From Siphonodentalium dalli (Eukaryota > Mollusca > Scaphopoda > Gadilida > Siphonodentaliidae), in the NCBI GenBank assembly GCA_032622095.1, contig CP136069.1, positions 50,454,760-50,518,759 of the forward strand: DNA of 64,000 nucleotides, written 5' to 3'. The translations under genes and the position numbers were made by a program. Under the pieces are notes generated by a model, which made no database searches, was not told the origin of the DNA, and saw only the letters and a program-made list of their open reading frames with translations. This document shows, piece by piece, positions 21,641-34,335 of this stretch. Each line of letters starts with the position of its first letter. Position 1 is the stretch's first letter.

Positions 21641-23929
21641 GGGGTTATATTTCTGGTTTGTATCGTCTTTTTTATCGTGTTTAAAACATGTTTTTTATTA
21701 GTAGAAATATACGAAGGTTAGTATTTTTAATTAAAGAAAATTTAAGTCCGTACATAATATCGGCTATGACGAATCACATTTATATTTAACCCCACTGTTT
21801 CAACGATCTAACGAAGATTTTAATGGAACTTTGTTGTCAAATATAAAAAAAACTTGAAAGTCATGCGTCGATCCCGTGCATGCTACCACGTCGACATACA
21901 CCTGTCAATCATCCAGGATTAGTTTGTGAGATTTTATTCTCTGCTTTAATTGGTTGGCTGTGGGAGGAGCTTACCGATATTTTGCTCGCCCATGTTTTTA
22001 TTAGAGTTGATATTATTTTTTTTTAATTTGGTCAAATGAGCATGTTAAATAAAACTGTAATATTCTCAATCCAAATATGTGGCAAATCCATTGCCAAGTG
22101 AGAATTAACTGCCAGCGCCAGAAACTGGAAATACGCAACATTTTACGCTTTGCTCTATAATTCCACAGCATTTGCCACCCGAGGATGGACTGAATAAAGA
22201 TTACACAAACAATGTGTGTTGAAATTTTTTTTAGAATTGTGATGGGACACGTTTATAAGGTCAAAAGGAATAATGCACACGTTTCCCCGAACGGACACCC
22301 CAAAATTAGGGGCAGGCGGTATGCTTTTCAATTCATTTAATTTTTCCGTTTTATTATGCATTAACAAGCTATTGAAAATACACCATTTATTGTATTCTCT
22401 ACCAACATTCCTATAGATAAGATTTTAGTCATCATATTCAAATAAAAATTGTCATGTTGACAAGTTATGAAAACCAGAATACGGTCAATACGTCATGCAT
22501 GCATGCGTCTATTACTGGTATAATTTTTGTAGGAATCTGGATTTTAAAAACCAGACAGCTATGACATATATTGACAAGTATAGTATCTCAACAAACATGC
22601 TTACTGTAATTACTTCATTCAAGGGTGAAAGAGAAATAGAGTTTCATAAATAATAAACATTGGAATACACAGCGGTGCGGTATACGCCAATAAAAAAAGC
22701 GGAGAACCCCGATACTTTTGTTTTCGCAACGGAAGTACATACTCAGATATTCCCGTTTCGCTGAATTGATGCGCTCTGGTGCCGTGTTTCCCGGAAAGCC
22801 GATTAATTTAGCACAATTCTAATCATCCCATGATCTCCCATATCTGATCTATTGCAAATCCACATAAACGAACCACGTGCTCGCTTTTATTCAATGGATG
22901 TATAAACCATGCATGCATCATTAAATTTTTATTTTGTTATATATTCATTATAAAGTATTGTGAGTGAAACCCTTGATTGGGATGTTGATAATCGCCGTTA
23001 ATTTTGCGCACATCTGTATATCTCAAATGCCAGGTGCACGCGAATTACAATTATGTCAGCATTATTCAGAATTGGATGAGAGGACTGTATAGCGATCGAC
23101 ATTGTTTGTTACATCGTAACTGTTTGAGTTAACATGATTGTGACATGTCACTTTCTCCTCGATATTCCCTTTCAAGTTTTATCAAAGGTCAACTGGCATG
23201 CTGTCGCGGTTTTGTCTTTAAAGTCACTTTACGTATTGAAAGGATTTGAATATTTAGGTTCATAAAATCTTTGCGGGCGAAAAATACCTTATCACGCACA
23301 AACGCTCTTTATTGTTCATTCTGAAGAAAATTCTGGCACAGATTTTTATACATTTAATGGACGGCAGTAAATTCCAAAAGGAGGTCCACATGGGTGGATG
23401 TAGTCTGTATATAAATCAAACCAAATAATAGTTTAAATTAATGTAAAAAAAATATATTTGAACAAGAGAAAACAACATCACAATAACAAATATTTAAACA
23501 TGGGCAAACAGTTCAAAGTAGGATGCGTCAACAAACCATAATCCTTATTTTATAATCAGTCTTAAATGACAGGATGGTAATTCAATTCTCTAATGATGAG
23601 GCTGCCACGTGTGCACGGCATTCCAATGCTTATGTCTCAAAAATACACGTGCTGCCAAATCTAGATAGTCTGTTGTCGGCAACATCACACTTCCGTGTCG
23701 CCTAATAATTAACAGCGGGAGCCTTTTGTTAATCAGGATGGATTATGACACCTTGATTTTATGACAGTTTACTGGTGGGAGGTTGACTACTTAAAAGATT
23801 ATCACACCTTGTCACCAGACAGATTAGCCCTCAAACATATAACATATTGTCTGTCGGACGGTATTTAGACAATGGCCTCAATCAAGCCTCATTTATGGTG
23901 CCCTCTTTGTGTTTTTCAACATCATTCAA

Positions 23930-24130
23930 AGAACGGCAAGTACACCGCGGCCGAACGGCAAGTACACCGCGGCCGAACGACAAGTACACAGCGGCTGAAC
24001 GGCAACTACACCGCGGCCGAACGGCAAGTACACCACAGCCGAATGGCAAGTACACCGCGGCCGAACTGCAGTCAGCCGGTGGAGCCGCGGTGTAGTTGCA
24101 GTTCGGCCGCGGTGGCAACGCAAACCGCAC
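23930..24130 (+). repeat. 22-bp CCGCGG minisatellite, right subterminal
   Basis: About six units of the same 22-bp motif, then a single inverted unit toward the terminus. It mirrors the left array. Confidence 0.85.
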
Positions 24131-24167
24131 CGCGGTTAAGTGGACACTTGTTTTGTCCAGCGGGGTA

Positions 24168-24560
24168 TTTGGTGTCGATGTTCCCAAAGTGACTCACATT
24201 CAGATTTGTTAAAATGAGGTCACCAAGTCAAATAGTTGCGAAGCCAGGGCCATAAATCTTTCCCACCATAGTAATTTTTAAAACGACTTCTCAAGAACCA
24301 TCAGGCCTATTTAGCTTTTATTTGGTATGGAGGGCCCTTGGGTTACTGGGGTTTAGATTTGTTAAAATGGGGTCACTGGGGAAAACATGGCAGCCAGGGT
24401 CATATCTTTTTTTTTTTTAGATTTAACTCTTTGCTCAATTTAACCAACAAAAAAAATCAAAAACATTTCGAGAAAACACAAATTTGGATTTTACTTCTTG
24501 CTCAATTATTTTTTTTTTTTTTTAAACTAACCACGTTGTTACTTCCGCCCAAGGTACACC
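24168..24560. repeat. Continuation of the split dispersed repeat
   Basis: Right-hand part of the repeat interrupted by the 21420-24165 element, with 'cagatttgttaaaatg' units about 165 bp apart. T-runs follow near 24410 and 24510. Confidence 0.6.
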
Positions 24561-26353
24561 GAATCATGCCCCCCCCCCACCAAATTTAGTTGAAACCAGT
24601 GCAGGGGTCTGGAATCACGAATCATGTTACCCTTGCCAATTGTAGGGTTAAGTATGTACATGTACCCCTGCTACAAATGTTGTTCTTTCACATTCCTAAT
24701 GCCACAATATTATTTGAGAAGTCCTCTCTTTCACTGACAACAACATAAAAGCTTGTTTGCCTGCCATTCTCTCCAATGTCCCTGGTGTATGAAATGAGAT
24801 CTTATCTTATCTGACAGCGTTTGATAAACAAATAAGAGAAAGGGCTGGATAATGTATATTTGTGTCATTCATTTCAATTTAAATTAGATTAGTTCCCATG
24901 CGCTGTGTTCTATGTAATTGTACAGGCAGGTGTTACAATATTATGTTTATATAGGCTATTAACTCTTTTTCATCTGTGATAATGATGTGTCTTATTTATT
25001 ATGCTGATGAAGGAACAATTATCAGGTGTGCCATGTTGATAACCCTTCCCTAATTTTTTTAACTCATTTTAAGGAAAATGAACTCACTTCAACTTCTATA
25101 ATATAGCTTTTGAAATTACTAGATCAATGGTTCTCATAGATTGGGATTTACATTTGGTTCAGATAGGGGCAGAGATAGGAGATTTAACACTCCCGCACCC
25201 ACCCTATCTATGCTATGAATTCAATTTTGGTACTTGTATATAGATACCTATATTACATTTAATTTTGATATATACCGGTATTATCAGTAAGGTTTTAATA
25301 AATTTCCAACAGTTGGAGATCTTGAAGTACCAGTTGTAATTTAATTTAACTAGTCCGTTGGGAGGTAATGGGCAATGATCTATTAGGGGAGGGGTGTGCA
25401 GTTAGAAATTTCATTGTGGAGACCCCCAGATCTCATCCCACCTTTCAGCGAAGACCCTCTACATGTGTCCCTGTTTAGAACTATTTGTTTTAATGTGATT
25501 TGACAAGTACTGACTATTGTAGTCTTCAGAGTCCCAGTCTTCTCTGTCTTTACAGTCTGGTGAACGACCCCACAGTCATTGACTGTCTTGTTTATGAAAA
25601 ACCACTAAAATTGATGCCGATGAAAGCAAAGCCATCAAGCCTTAAAATAATTTTTATTTGACTGACATTTTCTCAGGCACCAAACAGACATAGTCTGACA
25701 TTACAAAATGAGGCCTGACATGTTTTTTTTATCACCCGAAATAATGCCAAGTGAAACTAATAACGATGTATTATCCCCCAATTATGTTCCTCTTCTCAGT
25801 TTATCACAGTTTTATTATAAATAATGCAAATCTGCCCATCCTGGCCACAATATCAAACATGCTTGTCAATTCTAAGGTTATAGAAATCTTGAATTGCTCT
25901 GATCTCGGTGCTGTTACTATTACCATGTAAGGGTAGGCTTATTATTACGAACATATGACTGTATGGAAACGCAGGAGAGTAGTATGTTATAACTCGACTG
26001 GGAGGAAAAACTCGTTCCATAAATTTTCCAATTCCATTATTTTGTAGACATCCAATGCAAGTTCTAATAATTATACATCTGAAAAACCCAGATTTTGGCA
26101 AAACAAATAATTAAAAACTACTCTCCAATAGAATAAATTTCATTTAACAGCACACTATATCAATTTATTTTTGCAAAATATCACATACATGTAACCAGTG
26201 ATATTTTTCTGAAAAATGTCAATATTTCAACCTGACATGTCAGAATTTCGAAGCAGAGTCCGACAATCTACACAAATTTGAATTTGGCATCTGACAATTG
26301 TCCATGTCAGACCACTTATTTGATCAAGCCATTCACAGTTGTCAATCTTGCAG

Positions 26354-26599
26354 GTACAGGGCTAAGAATAAGAGGCTGAGTATCAAGGGAAGTATTGCAT
26401 CATCATTATCAACATTGACTCCATCAGAGAAGGTTGACTTAGATTATTTATCTAAAATGGCCAATGAAAAGCTGAGTCTGACGTCATGTGATGGCACTTC
26501 CAAGGAAAAGCTGAGTCTGAAGTCATGTGATGTCACCTCCATTGAAACACTGAACTTGAAGTCATGTGATGTCACTTCATGTGTTATAGATCAAACAAG
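26354..26599 (+). CDS. RC3H1-like: Roquin exon 7: post-CCCH linker with 13-residue repeats
   Basis: Codes residue 450 (shared codon) to 531 plus two bases. It begins YRAKNKRL, equivalent to the conserved FRKMNKRL after the finger, which fixes the acceptor. Residues 489-527 are three tandem 13-residue repeats, KLSLTSCDGTSKE, KLSLKSCDVTSIE and TLNLKSCDVTSCV (39-bp DNA repeats, 26469-26585). I know no counterpart in vertebrate Roquin. The region is otherwise Ser/Lys-rich and probably disordered. Donor GTAAGC at 26600, phase 2. Confidence 0.9.
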
Positions 26600-26674
26600 G
26601 TAAGCTTACAGGTTTGGATCTTTTGTGTACCATATGATTAGGTGTAAGGGTCAGAGGCTTGTGGTTGTACTTAA

Positions 26675-27066
26675 CCCTTTACCCAACAGAAGGGCCCTGT
26701 GCCAATGCATTCTCTTATATATGCGAGTCGACCATAGGTCGCCTCGCATATATAAGAGAATGCATTGGCTTAACACATTAAATATTATAAAATTGTTGAA
26801 GAATGTAAGAAAAAATGGTAAAAAGTGTTAAAAAAAGATTTTTTATAGGCCAATGCATTCTCTTATATATGCGAGGCGACCTATGGTCGACTCGCATATA
26901 TAAGAGAATGCATTGGCACAGGGCATAACTCTAACTATCACAATGTGGTCAAGGAGCCGATTCCAATGATATCCATATTTGTATGGTTCTATTGAGACAG
27001 ACCGAAGATATTTTAGGCTGTTGAAGCTTTATTTGGCCGGTTTTGGCCGGTTTGTTGGGTAAAGGG
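26675..27066 (+). mobile_element. piggyBac-like TTAA MITE carrying two hairpins
   Basis: TTAA (26671-26674) + CCCTTTACCCAACA ... TGTTGGGTAAAGGG + TTAA (27067-27070), 392 bp, almost identical to 15653-16045. It lies 75 nt after the exon 7 donor. Confidence 0.9.
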
Positions 27067-27116
27067 TTAATCAAAAGACCAATTGTCTGCCATGTGTAAA
27101 ACAAAGGAAAGTACAA

Positions 27117-29017
27117 TAGTGTTGAAACGATTAATCGACTAATCGAAATCGACGCGATTATTAAATTAGTTGATTCCGAAATCGGCTAGTCAACTAGTCG
27201 GAACACACCCACCACCATTATGCCATCGCGAAAGCAGTGCCGTTGCTGCCGTTACCGAATTACTGGACAATTTAAACAATCAGGCTATCAAAATACACAA
27301 TTAGCTTGTTAAAGCCTTCTTTGTTGTCCCTTTGATGCGATAACTGCTTTCAGTACTTGGTGGTCATGCACGAGCGCGAAACCCAATGACCTCAACTCAA
27401 TGTATTTGTCGGCGCCGCGTCGGCTTATTCTTCGAAGTTGAGACGGCCGGCTTTGATAATCAACTTCAAAGAATCAGCGCCTATCGCAACCGTGTCTATT
27501 TCGGCGTGACGGAATTGATCTGAGTGATAACTGGTCAACGTGTTTGCAGGTGTGCAGGACTCAACTTCAATCAAGTTAGTTGCGAGGTGACATTAAGTTT
27601 TAAGTTTAATAACAAGTCCAATATATTATAGTTTATTGAAGCACTATGTCAGTATACCTTTAAAGTTTATTTGTAAAATTGTGTGATATTTTTTACAACC
27701 ACCACATGCGTCAACTGACGCATGGGTGAGCGTATACGATCACACGTTCTAGATATATTGTATTATAGATATAAATATAAAGCCAACCCGCGGTCGGCCA
27801 TGCTATGCATCGAATAGCGTCGCGTATTTCGAACTAAACTGGCGAGTCACTTCGGAAATCCCACGTCGTTTATGGGCTGTGTTTGTGAAAAATTACAATG
27901 TATTTTAGCACCTCAAACTTAAATCCTTCGCGGAATTGGGCGGTGACAAAGCTGTTCCCAGAAACGTAATCTGGATGACGCAAATTCCTGGAATCGGGCT
28001 AAATATAGAACTTACGACATCGCATTGAAATGTACTATTAACATCGCCGGTCTGCGCAGTTTTATTTCTGAAACTGACACGATCGATTGTGTATTCGGGG
28101 ACTCGCGAGTAAAATTGTATATATGGTATATATATTTACAATGTACCATGCACAAGAGACAATTATGTACGCGATCAAATCAAACAGTGAAAACACGTGC
28201 GTTTTGGCGGGAAAATGATTAAGCTATGTCATATCGTGACTTTGCAATGAATACAAGGAACAACATTATGTACGCAATGCATGGCCCATTTTTAATATAT
28301 GCAGACTCTATATATACAGGGAACTTTACCACATTCCGTGTCCGATATATACATGACATCTGCGAGCATAAAAGGCTTGATCTTGTACGCACTACAGCTG
28401 TTATAAACATTTATTTTGTAACTTTTGTTTGACTCTGTCGGAGATGAAGTTCGTTTCTCAAAATATCTTGCATTTCTTCATGTATACGCCCGTTTGTGAA
28501 GTAAATCAGTGACAAGCCCACTGGGCAAGTTCGAAAACAACGATGTTCGATTGTATGTAAGAACCGGTACGGCCCGGTAGACCATACCATATCAATTTTA
28601 AAGGAACATTTTTACACAAAACATATAGAATAATGCACCGGTTTCTGATTGTTGCACGCGCTTCCACTCCGTAATCCGTAGCGTTTCCGCGATCGTTCAG
28701 GTGTTTGTCACCACCGTTTAGATACATACATCAACTGGATCGTAATTTGATTGTCATAAAACATCATATACCTGGGACAAATTAATAACCTATTAACCTT
28801 CAGTGATGTTAAGTCAAATAATCAGGGCAAATAGTGTTAAATCTTGATTTGCGTTCGAAAATGCAAAGTTGGTTACTGGTACTCAAAACAAACGGCAAAT
28901 ATATACGTATATGAGCACAAAACGGTAAGTTTCGGAAGGGGTCCGACTAGTCGACTAGTAGTCGATTCCCTCTGACGACCAGTCAATTCCTCAAAACCAC
29001 TAATCGTTTCAACACTA
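27117..29017. mobile_element. hAT-like non-autonomous element, 1.9 kb
   Basis: Flanked by an exact 8-bp duplication AAGTACAA (27109-27116 and 29018-29025). Termini are TAGTGTTGAAACGATTA and its near complement (TAATCGTTTCAACACTA). Subterminal sequence is rich in CGACTAGT/ACTAGTCG-type motifs. Eight-bp duplications and TAG-starting ends fit hAT. No transposase frame is present. A 140-bp internal piece (28541-28683) was copied to 34201-34335. Confidence 0.85.
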
Positions 29018-29029
29018 AAGTACAACCAA

Positions 29030-29538
29030 TGAGCCAGGGACATAACACTTTCCCTTCATAGTATTACTTAAAACGTCTTCTTCTATTTAGCTCATATTTG
29101 GCATGGAGGGTCCTTGGTTGACTCGGATTCAGATCTGTTTAAATGGGGTTACCGGGTCAAATAGGGACTGAGCCAGGGACATAACTTTCCCCTGACTTGT
29201 AATTTTTAAAACATCTTCTCCAGTACCTTGAGACTGATTGGGATCATATTTGGTGGGGATAGTCCCCTAGGTGACTGGGATTCAGATTTATTAAAAGGGG
29301 TCACAAGGCCAAATAGTGGTGGAGCCAGGAATATAACTCTTCCATCTATAGTAATTCTTAAAAGGACTTCTCAAGAACCATCAGGCATATTTAGCTTATA
29401 TTTGGTATGGAGGTTATGTGACTGGGATTCAAATTTGCCCAAATGGGGTCAGCAGGTCAAATAGGGGCAGAGTCAGGGACATAACTTTTTCCCTCTTGAG
29501 TAATTATTAAAATGTCATCTTCTTCAGAACTGCAAGAC
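29030..29538. repeat. Diverged about 165-bp tandem units (intron 7)
   Basis: Three units with 'cagggacataact', 'catatttggNNtgga' and 'actgggattcag'. Same family as 4320-4687. The hairpin element at 29557-29993 interrupts this repeat, which resumes at 30012. Confidence 0.65.
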
Positions 29539-29556
29539 CAAAGTGGGTCATATTTG

Positions 29557-29993
29557 TGACCCGCCATATCAAATCCAGTCGGAAGTCGGGATTTTTTTTA
29601 CCCTGTGCCAATGCATTCTCTTATATATGCGAGTCGACCATAAGAGAATGCATTGGCCTAACAATTTTTTACAATTTTAATAATTTGTTCTTGTATTCTT
29701 TAACAATTTTTAACAATTTTATAATTTCACCCATACAGAGCCCCAGACAAACATGAGCAGACGACACTCTTCTAGGTGCTTCTATATATGTGTGGGGCTC
29801 CCTGCAGGGTAATGGATGTTTTTTATATTTTATGTCCTAAAAATTATAAGAAACATTTATTTAAAAAACATGATAAAAAATTGTTAGGCCAATGCATTCT
29901 CTTATATATGCGAGGCGACCTATGGTCGACTCGCATATGTAAGAGAATGCATTTGCACAGGGTAAAATAATCCCGACTTCCGACTAGATTTTA
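29557..29993. mobile_element. Inverted-repeat element with hairpin module and 18-bp flanking duplication
   Basis: The 18-bp sequence CAAAGTGGGTCATATTTG occurs on both sides (29539-29556 and 29994-30011). Inside, AGTCGGAAGTCGGGATT and AATCCCGACTTCCGACT form inverted ends. The interior carries two GCCAATGCATTC hairpins, as in the TTAA MITEs. The first hairpin has lost part of its right arm (CGACCATAAGAGAATGC). The ends are unrelated to the TTAA family. Confidence 0.75.
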
Positions 29994-30059
29994 CAAAGTG
30001 GGTCATATTTGGTAGGGATAGTCTCTTGGTTACTGGGATTCCCATTTGTCCAATTATTT

Positions 30060-30260
30060 GAAAAGCAATCTCTTTCACTGACAACAATAAGCTGAGCCTG
30101 CCACTTTTTCCCATGTGGATGGTAATTACACATGACATCTGATCTTATCTGACACTGATTATAAACAAATAACAGAAACTGTTTAGAATGTTTATTTGTG
30201 TCATTCTTTTCAATTTGAATGAGATTAATTCCCATGTGTTGCTGTCTAGTTTTTATAATT
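30060..30260. repeat. Segment homologous to 24715-24930
   Basis: Shares 'ctgacaacaa', 'atctgatcttatctgacac' and 'tttgtgtcattcNtttcaat' in the same order with intron 6. A dispersed repeat or an old intronic duplication. Confidence 0.65.
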
Positions 30261-30430
30261 AATAAACATTTATCTTTTGCTTTAGAAGGGCCATGTGATC
30301 TGTAACCATTTAATTTATTAAAAATATAAAGAATCTCAAGATAATTAGAAAAAAAGTTCACTTATCCTTTTTATATGCCTGTTTTTTTTTAAACGGGACG
30401 TATTATGTTATTCTGTCTGTCCGTTTGCTT

Positions 30431-33400
30431 TTTAGCTCAACTTTACTTTGTAAAGTTTGAGCTATTGCCATGGCTTGGTATCCGTCGTGCGTGTGTGTGT
30501 GCGTGTATGCGTGATTCGTCAACAATTTCCTTTAGCACGGGCTACAGTACGTACCTTTGGTCCGATTATTATGAAATTTGTCATGGATGTTGACATTGAC
30601 ATGTAGATGGGAACGAGTCATTTTGGGTTCATTCGGGAAAAAAACATGGCCGCCAGTGGCCATCTTGGATTTCAATATTCAATCCATTAGCACGGGCTAC
30701 AGGTCATACTGTTCGTCTGATCATCATGAAATTTGTTATGGATGTTAATATTGACATGTAGATGGGAACGAGTAATTTTGGGGTTGTTCGGCCAAAAAAC
30801 ATGGCCACCAGCAGCCATCTTAGATTTTACTCTTTGCATGACTAAATTCTTTGGCACGGCCTACAGGTCGTACCTTTGGTCGGATTATGATAAATTTGTT
30901 CATGGATGTTAACAATGACATGTAGATGAGAACAAGTCATTTTGGGGTCATTCGGCAAAAAAACATGGCCACCAGCAGCCATTTTGGATTTTACTCTTTG
31001 TATGACTAAATCCTTTAGCACGGGCTACAGGTCGTACCTTTTGTCTGATCATCATGAAATTTGTCATGGCTGTTGAAATTGGAATGTAGATTGGAACGGG
31101 CCATTTTGGGGTCATTCTGCCAAAAAACATGGCCGCCAGCAGCCATCTTGGATTTTACTCTTTGTATGACTAAATCCTTTAGCACGGGCTACAGGTCCTA
31201 CTTTTAGTCTGATCATCATAAAATTTGTCATGGATGTTAATATTGACATGTAGATGGGAACGAGTAATTTTGGGGTTGTTCGGCCAAAAAACATGGCCAC
31301 CAGCAGCCATCTTAGATTTTACTCTTTGCATGACTAAATTCTTTGGCACGGCCTACAGGTCGTACCTTTGGTCGGATTATGATAAATTTGTTCATGGATG
31401 TTAACAATGACATGTAGATGAGAACAAGTCATTTTGGGGTCATTCGGCAAAAAAACATGGCCGCCAGCAGCCATCTTGGATTTTACTCTTTGTATGACTA
31501 AATCCTTTAGCACGGGCTACAGGTCATACCTTTAGTCTGATCATCATAAAATTTGTCATGGCTGTTGAAATTGGAATGTAGATGGGAACGAACCATTTTG
31601 GGGTCATTCGGACAAAAAACATGGCCGCCAGTGGCCATCTTGGATTTAAAAATTTAATCCATTAGCACGGGCCACAGGTCGTACTGTTCGTCTGATCATC
31701 ATGAAATTTGTCATGGATGATAATATTGACATGTAGATGGGAACGAGTAATTTTGGGGTCATTCGGCCAAAAAACATGGCCGCCAGCAGTTATCTTGGAT
31801 TTTACTCTTTGTATGACTAAATCCTTTAGCACGGGCTACAGGTCCTACTTTTAGTCTGATCATCATAAAATTTGTCATGGATATTAACAATGACATGTAG
31901 ATGGGAACGAGTCATTTTGGGGTCATTCGGCCAAAAAACATGGCCACCAGCAGCCATCTTGGATTTTACTCTTTGTATGACTAAATCCTTTAGCACGGGC
32001 TACAGGTCATACCTTTAGTCTGATCATCATAAAATTTGTCATGGCTGTTGAAATTGGAATGTAGATGGGAACGAACCATTTTGGGGTCATTCGGACAAAA
32101 AAACATGGTCGCCAGTGGCCATCTTGGATTAAAAAATTTAATCCATTAGCACGGGCCACAGGTCGTACTGTTCGTCTGATCATCATGAAATTTGTCATGG
32201 ATGATAATATTGACATGTAGATGGGAACGAGTAATTTTGGGGTCATTCGGCCAAAAAACATGGCCGCCAGCAGTTATCTTGGATTTTACTCTTTGTATGA
32301 CTAAATCCTTTAGCACGGGCTACAGGTCCTAATTTTAGTCTGATCATCATAAAATTTGTCAAAAATGTTAATAATGACATGTAGATGGGAACGAGTCATT
32401 TTGGGGTCATTCGACCAAAAAACATGGCCGCCAGCAGCCATCTTGGATTTTACTCTTTGTGTGACTAAATCCTTTAGCACGGGCTACAGGTCGTACCTTT
32501 AGTCTGATCATCATAAAATTTGTCATGGCTGTTGAAATTGGAATGTAGATGGGAACGAGTAATTTTGGGGTCATTCGGCCAAAAAACATGGCCACCAGCA
32601 GCCATCTTGGATTTTACTCTTTGTATGACTAAATCCTTTAGCACGGGCTACAGGTCGTACCTTTAGTCTGATCATCATGAAATTTCTCATGGCTGTTGAA
32701 ATTGGAATGTAGATGGGAACGAGTCATTTTGGGGTCATTCGGACAAAAAACATGGCCACCAGCGGCCATCTTGCATTTCAAAATTTAATCCATTAGCACG
32801 GGCCACAGGTCGTACTGTTCGTCTGATCATCATGAAATTTGTCATGGATGATAATATTGACATGTACATGGGAACGAGTAATTTTGGGGTCATTCGGCCA
32901 AAAAACATGGTCGCCAGCAGCCATCTTGGATTTTACTCTTTGTTTGACTAAATCCTTTAGCACGAGCTACAGGTCCTACTTTTAGTCTGATCATCATAAA
33001 ATTTGTCAAGAATGTTAATAATGACATGTAGATGGGAACGAGTCATTTTGGGGTCATTCGGCAAAAAAACATGGCCGCCAGCCGCCATCTTGGATTTTAC
33101 TCTTTGTATGACTAAATCCTTTAGCACGGGCTACAGGTCGTACCTTCAGTCTGATCATCATAACATTTTCACATGGCTGTTGAAATTGGAATGTAGATGG
33201 GAACGAGTCATTTTGGGGTCATTCGGACAAAAAACATGGCCGCCAGTGGCCATCTTGGATTTCAAAATTTAATCCATTAGCACAGGCCAAAGGTCGTACT
33301 GTTCGTCTGATCATCATGAAATTTGTCATGGATGATGATATGGACATGTAGATGGGAACGAGTAATTATGGGGTCATTCGGCCAAAAAACATGGCCGCCA

Positions 33401-34019
33401 GTAGCCATCTTGGATTTTACTCTTTGTATGACTAAATTCTTTAGCATGGGCTGCAGGTCGTACCTTTAGTCTGATCATCATAAAATTTGTCATGAATGTT
33501 AATAATGACATTTAGATGGGAAAGAGTCATTGTGGGGTCATTCGGCCAAAATATATGGCCGCCAGCAGCCAATTTGGATTTTACTCTTTGTATGACTAAA
33601 TTCTTTAGCATGGGCTGCAGGTCGTACCTTTAGTCTGATCATCATAAAATTTGTCATGAATGTTAATAATGACATGTAGATGGGGACGAGTCATTGTGGA
33701 GTCATTCGGCCAAAAAATATGGCCGCCAGCAGCCAATTTGGATTTTACTCTTTGTATGACTAAATTCTTTAGCATGGGCTACAGGTCGTACCTTTAGTCT
33801 GATCGTCATAAAATTTGTCATGGATGTTAACGATGACATGTAGATGGGAACGACTCATTTTGGGGTCATTCGGCCGAAAACATGGCCGCCAGCAGCCATC
33901 TTGGAAATTAATTTTTCTCTTCATGTCTATAAACTAGTATTAGACATTCAACTTTCCACATTCCTAATCGCTCCATTGACTGTAATACATTAAATTATTC
34001 CCTTTCCAAGTTGAGCTAC
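30431..34019 (+). repeat. 164-bp satellite array, about 21 units, inside an AGCTCAACTT element
   Basis: Starts TTTAGCTCAACTTTACTTTG and ends CTTTCCAAGTTGAGCTACAG, the ends of the short copy at 4688-5181. Between them a unit recurs at 164-bp spacing (for example GCAGCC at 30811, 30975, 31139 and 31303) with 'tagcacgggctacaggtc', 'catgtagatgggaacgag' and 'aacatggccgccagcagcc'. Some units have a variant 'atttaatccattagcacgg' join. Small open frames are repeat-derived. Confidence 0.9.
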
Positions 34020-34044
34020 AGTGTCATTGACACTTTCATTATGT

Positions 34045-34080
34045 TTACCCATACCATAGTATGGTAAACATAATGTCGAT
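34045..34080. repeat. Short palindrome plus TCCG/TCTG tract
   Basis: ATTATGTTTACCCATACC and its complement form a hairpin, followed by a (TCCG/TCTG)n tract to about 34145. Repeated at 34790-34915. Confidence 0.7.
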
Positions 34081-34200
34081 GTCCGGATTGACCACTCGTC
34101 GTGCGTCTGTCCATCTGTCCGTCCGTCCGTCTGTCTGTCTGTCCGTAGACACTTTACGCATGGTGCGATAACTCAATAATTTTCTATCCGATCGAAACCA

Positions 34201-34335
34201 ACGATGTTCGATTGTATGTAAGAACCGGTAGACCATACCATATCAATTTTAAAGGAACATTTTTACACAAAACATATAGAATAATGCACCGGTTTCTGAT
34301 TGTTGCACGCGCTTCCACTCCGTAATCCGTAGCGT
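34201..34335 (+). other. Templated filler copied from 28541-28683
   Basis: ACGATGTTCGATTGTATG through CGTAATCCGTAGCGT matches the hAT-like element interior 28541-28683 in the same orientation, except for loss of 10 bp between CCGGTA direct repeats. It sits exactly between the two copies of the satellite tail. Confidence 0.85.

Larger units (their letters stand above)
21420..24165. mobile_element. TA-flanked 2.75-kb TIR element with CCGCGG subterminal arrays
   Basis: TA (21418-21419) + CCCCGCTGGACAAAACAAG ... CTTGTTTTGTCCAGCGGGG + TA (24166-24167). Removing it restores a continuous 'atgggttcatatttggtg' dispersed-repeat phrase, which is good evidence for the borders. Just inside each end are arrays of a 22-bp unit (GAACGGCAAGTACACCGCGG) in opposite orientation (21440-21640 and 23930-24130). 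The interior has no ORF of transposase size. The TA duplication points to Tc1/mariner-type mobilisation, but this is inference. Confidence 0.8.
20717..26353 (+). other. Roquin intron 6
   Basis: GT-AG, phase 2, 5.6 kb. Contains a GAATGAGGTCC MITE, a dispersed repeat split by the 21420-24165 element, and a segment (24715-24930) that also occurs in intron 7 (30060-30260). The rest (24930-26340) has no recognised feature except the inverted repeat copy at about 25500-25590. Confidence 0.75.

Noticed and set aside
21371-21721. Overlapping frames rich in Arg/Pro/Thr (and 23847-24192)
   Set aside because: All six frames through a 22-bp CCGCGG minisatellite stay partly open. This is a repeat artefact.
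31948-32595. Minus-strand frames with MFFGRMTPK blocks
   Set aside because: Translation of the 164-bp satellite units. Repeated because the DNA is repeated.
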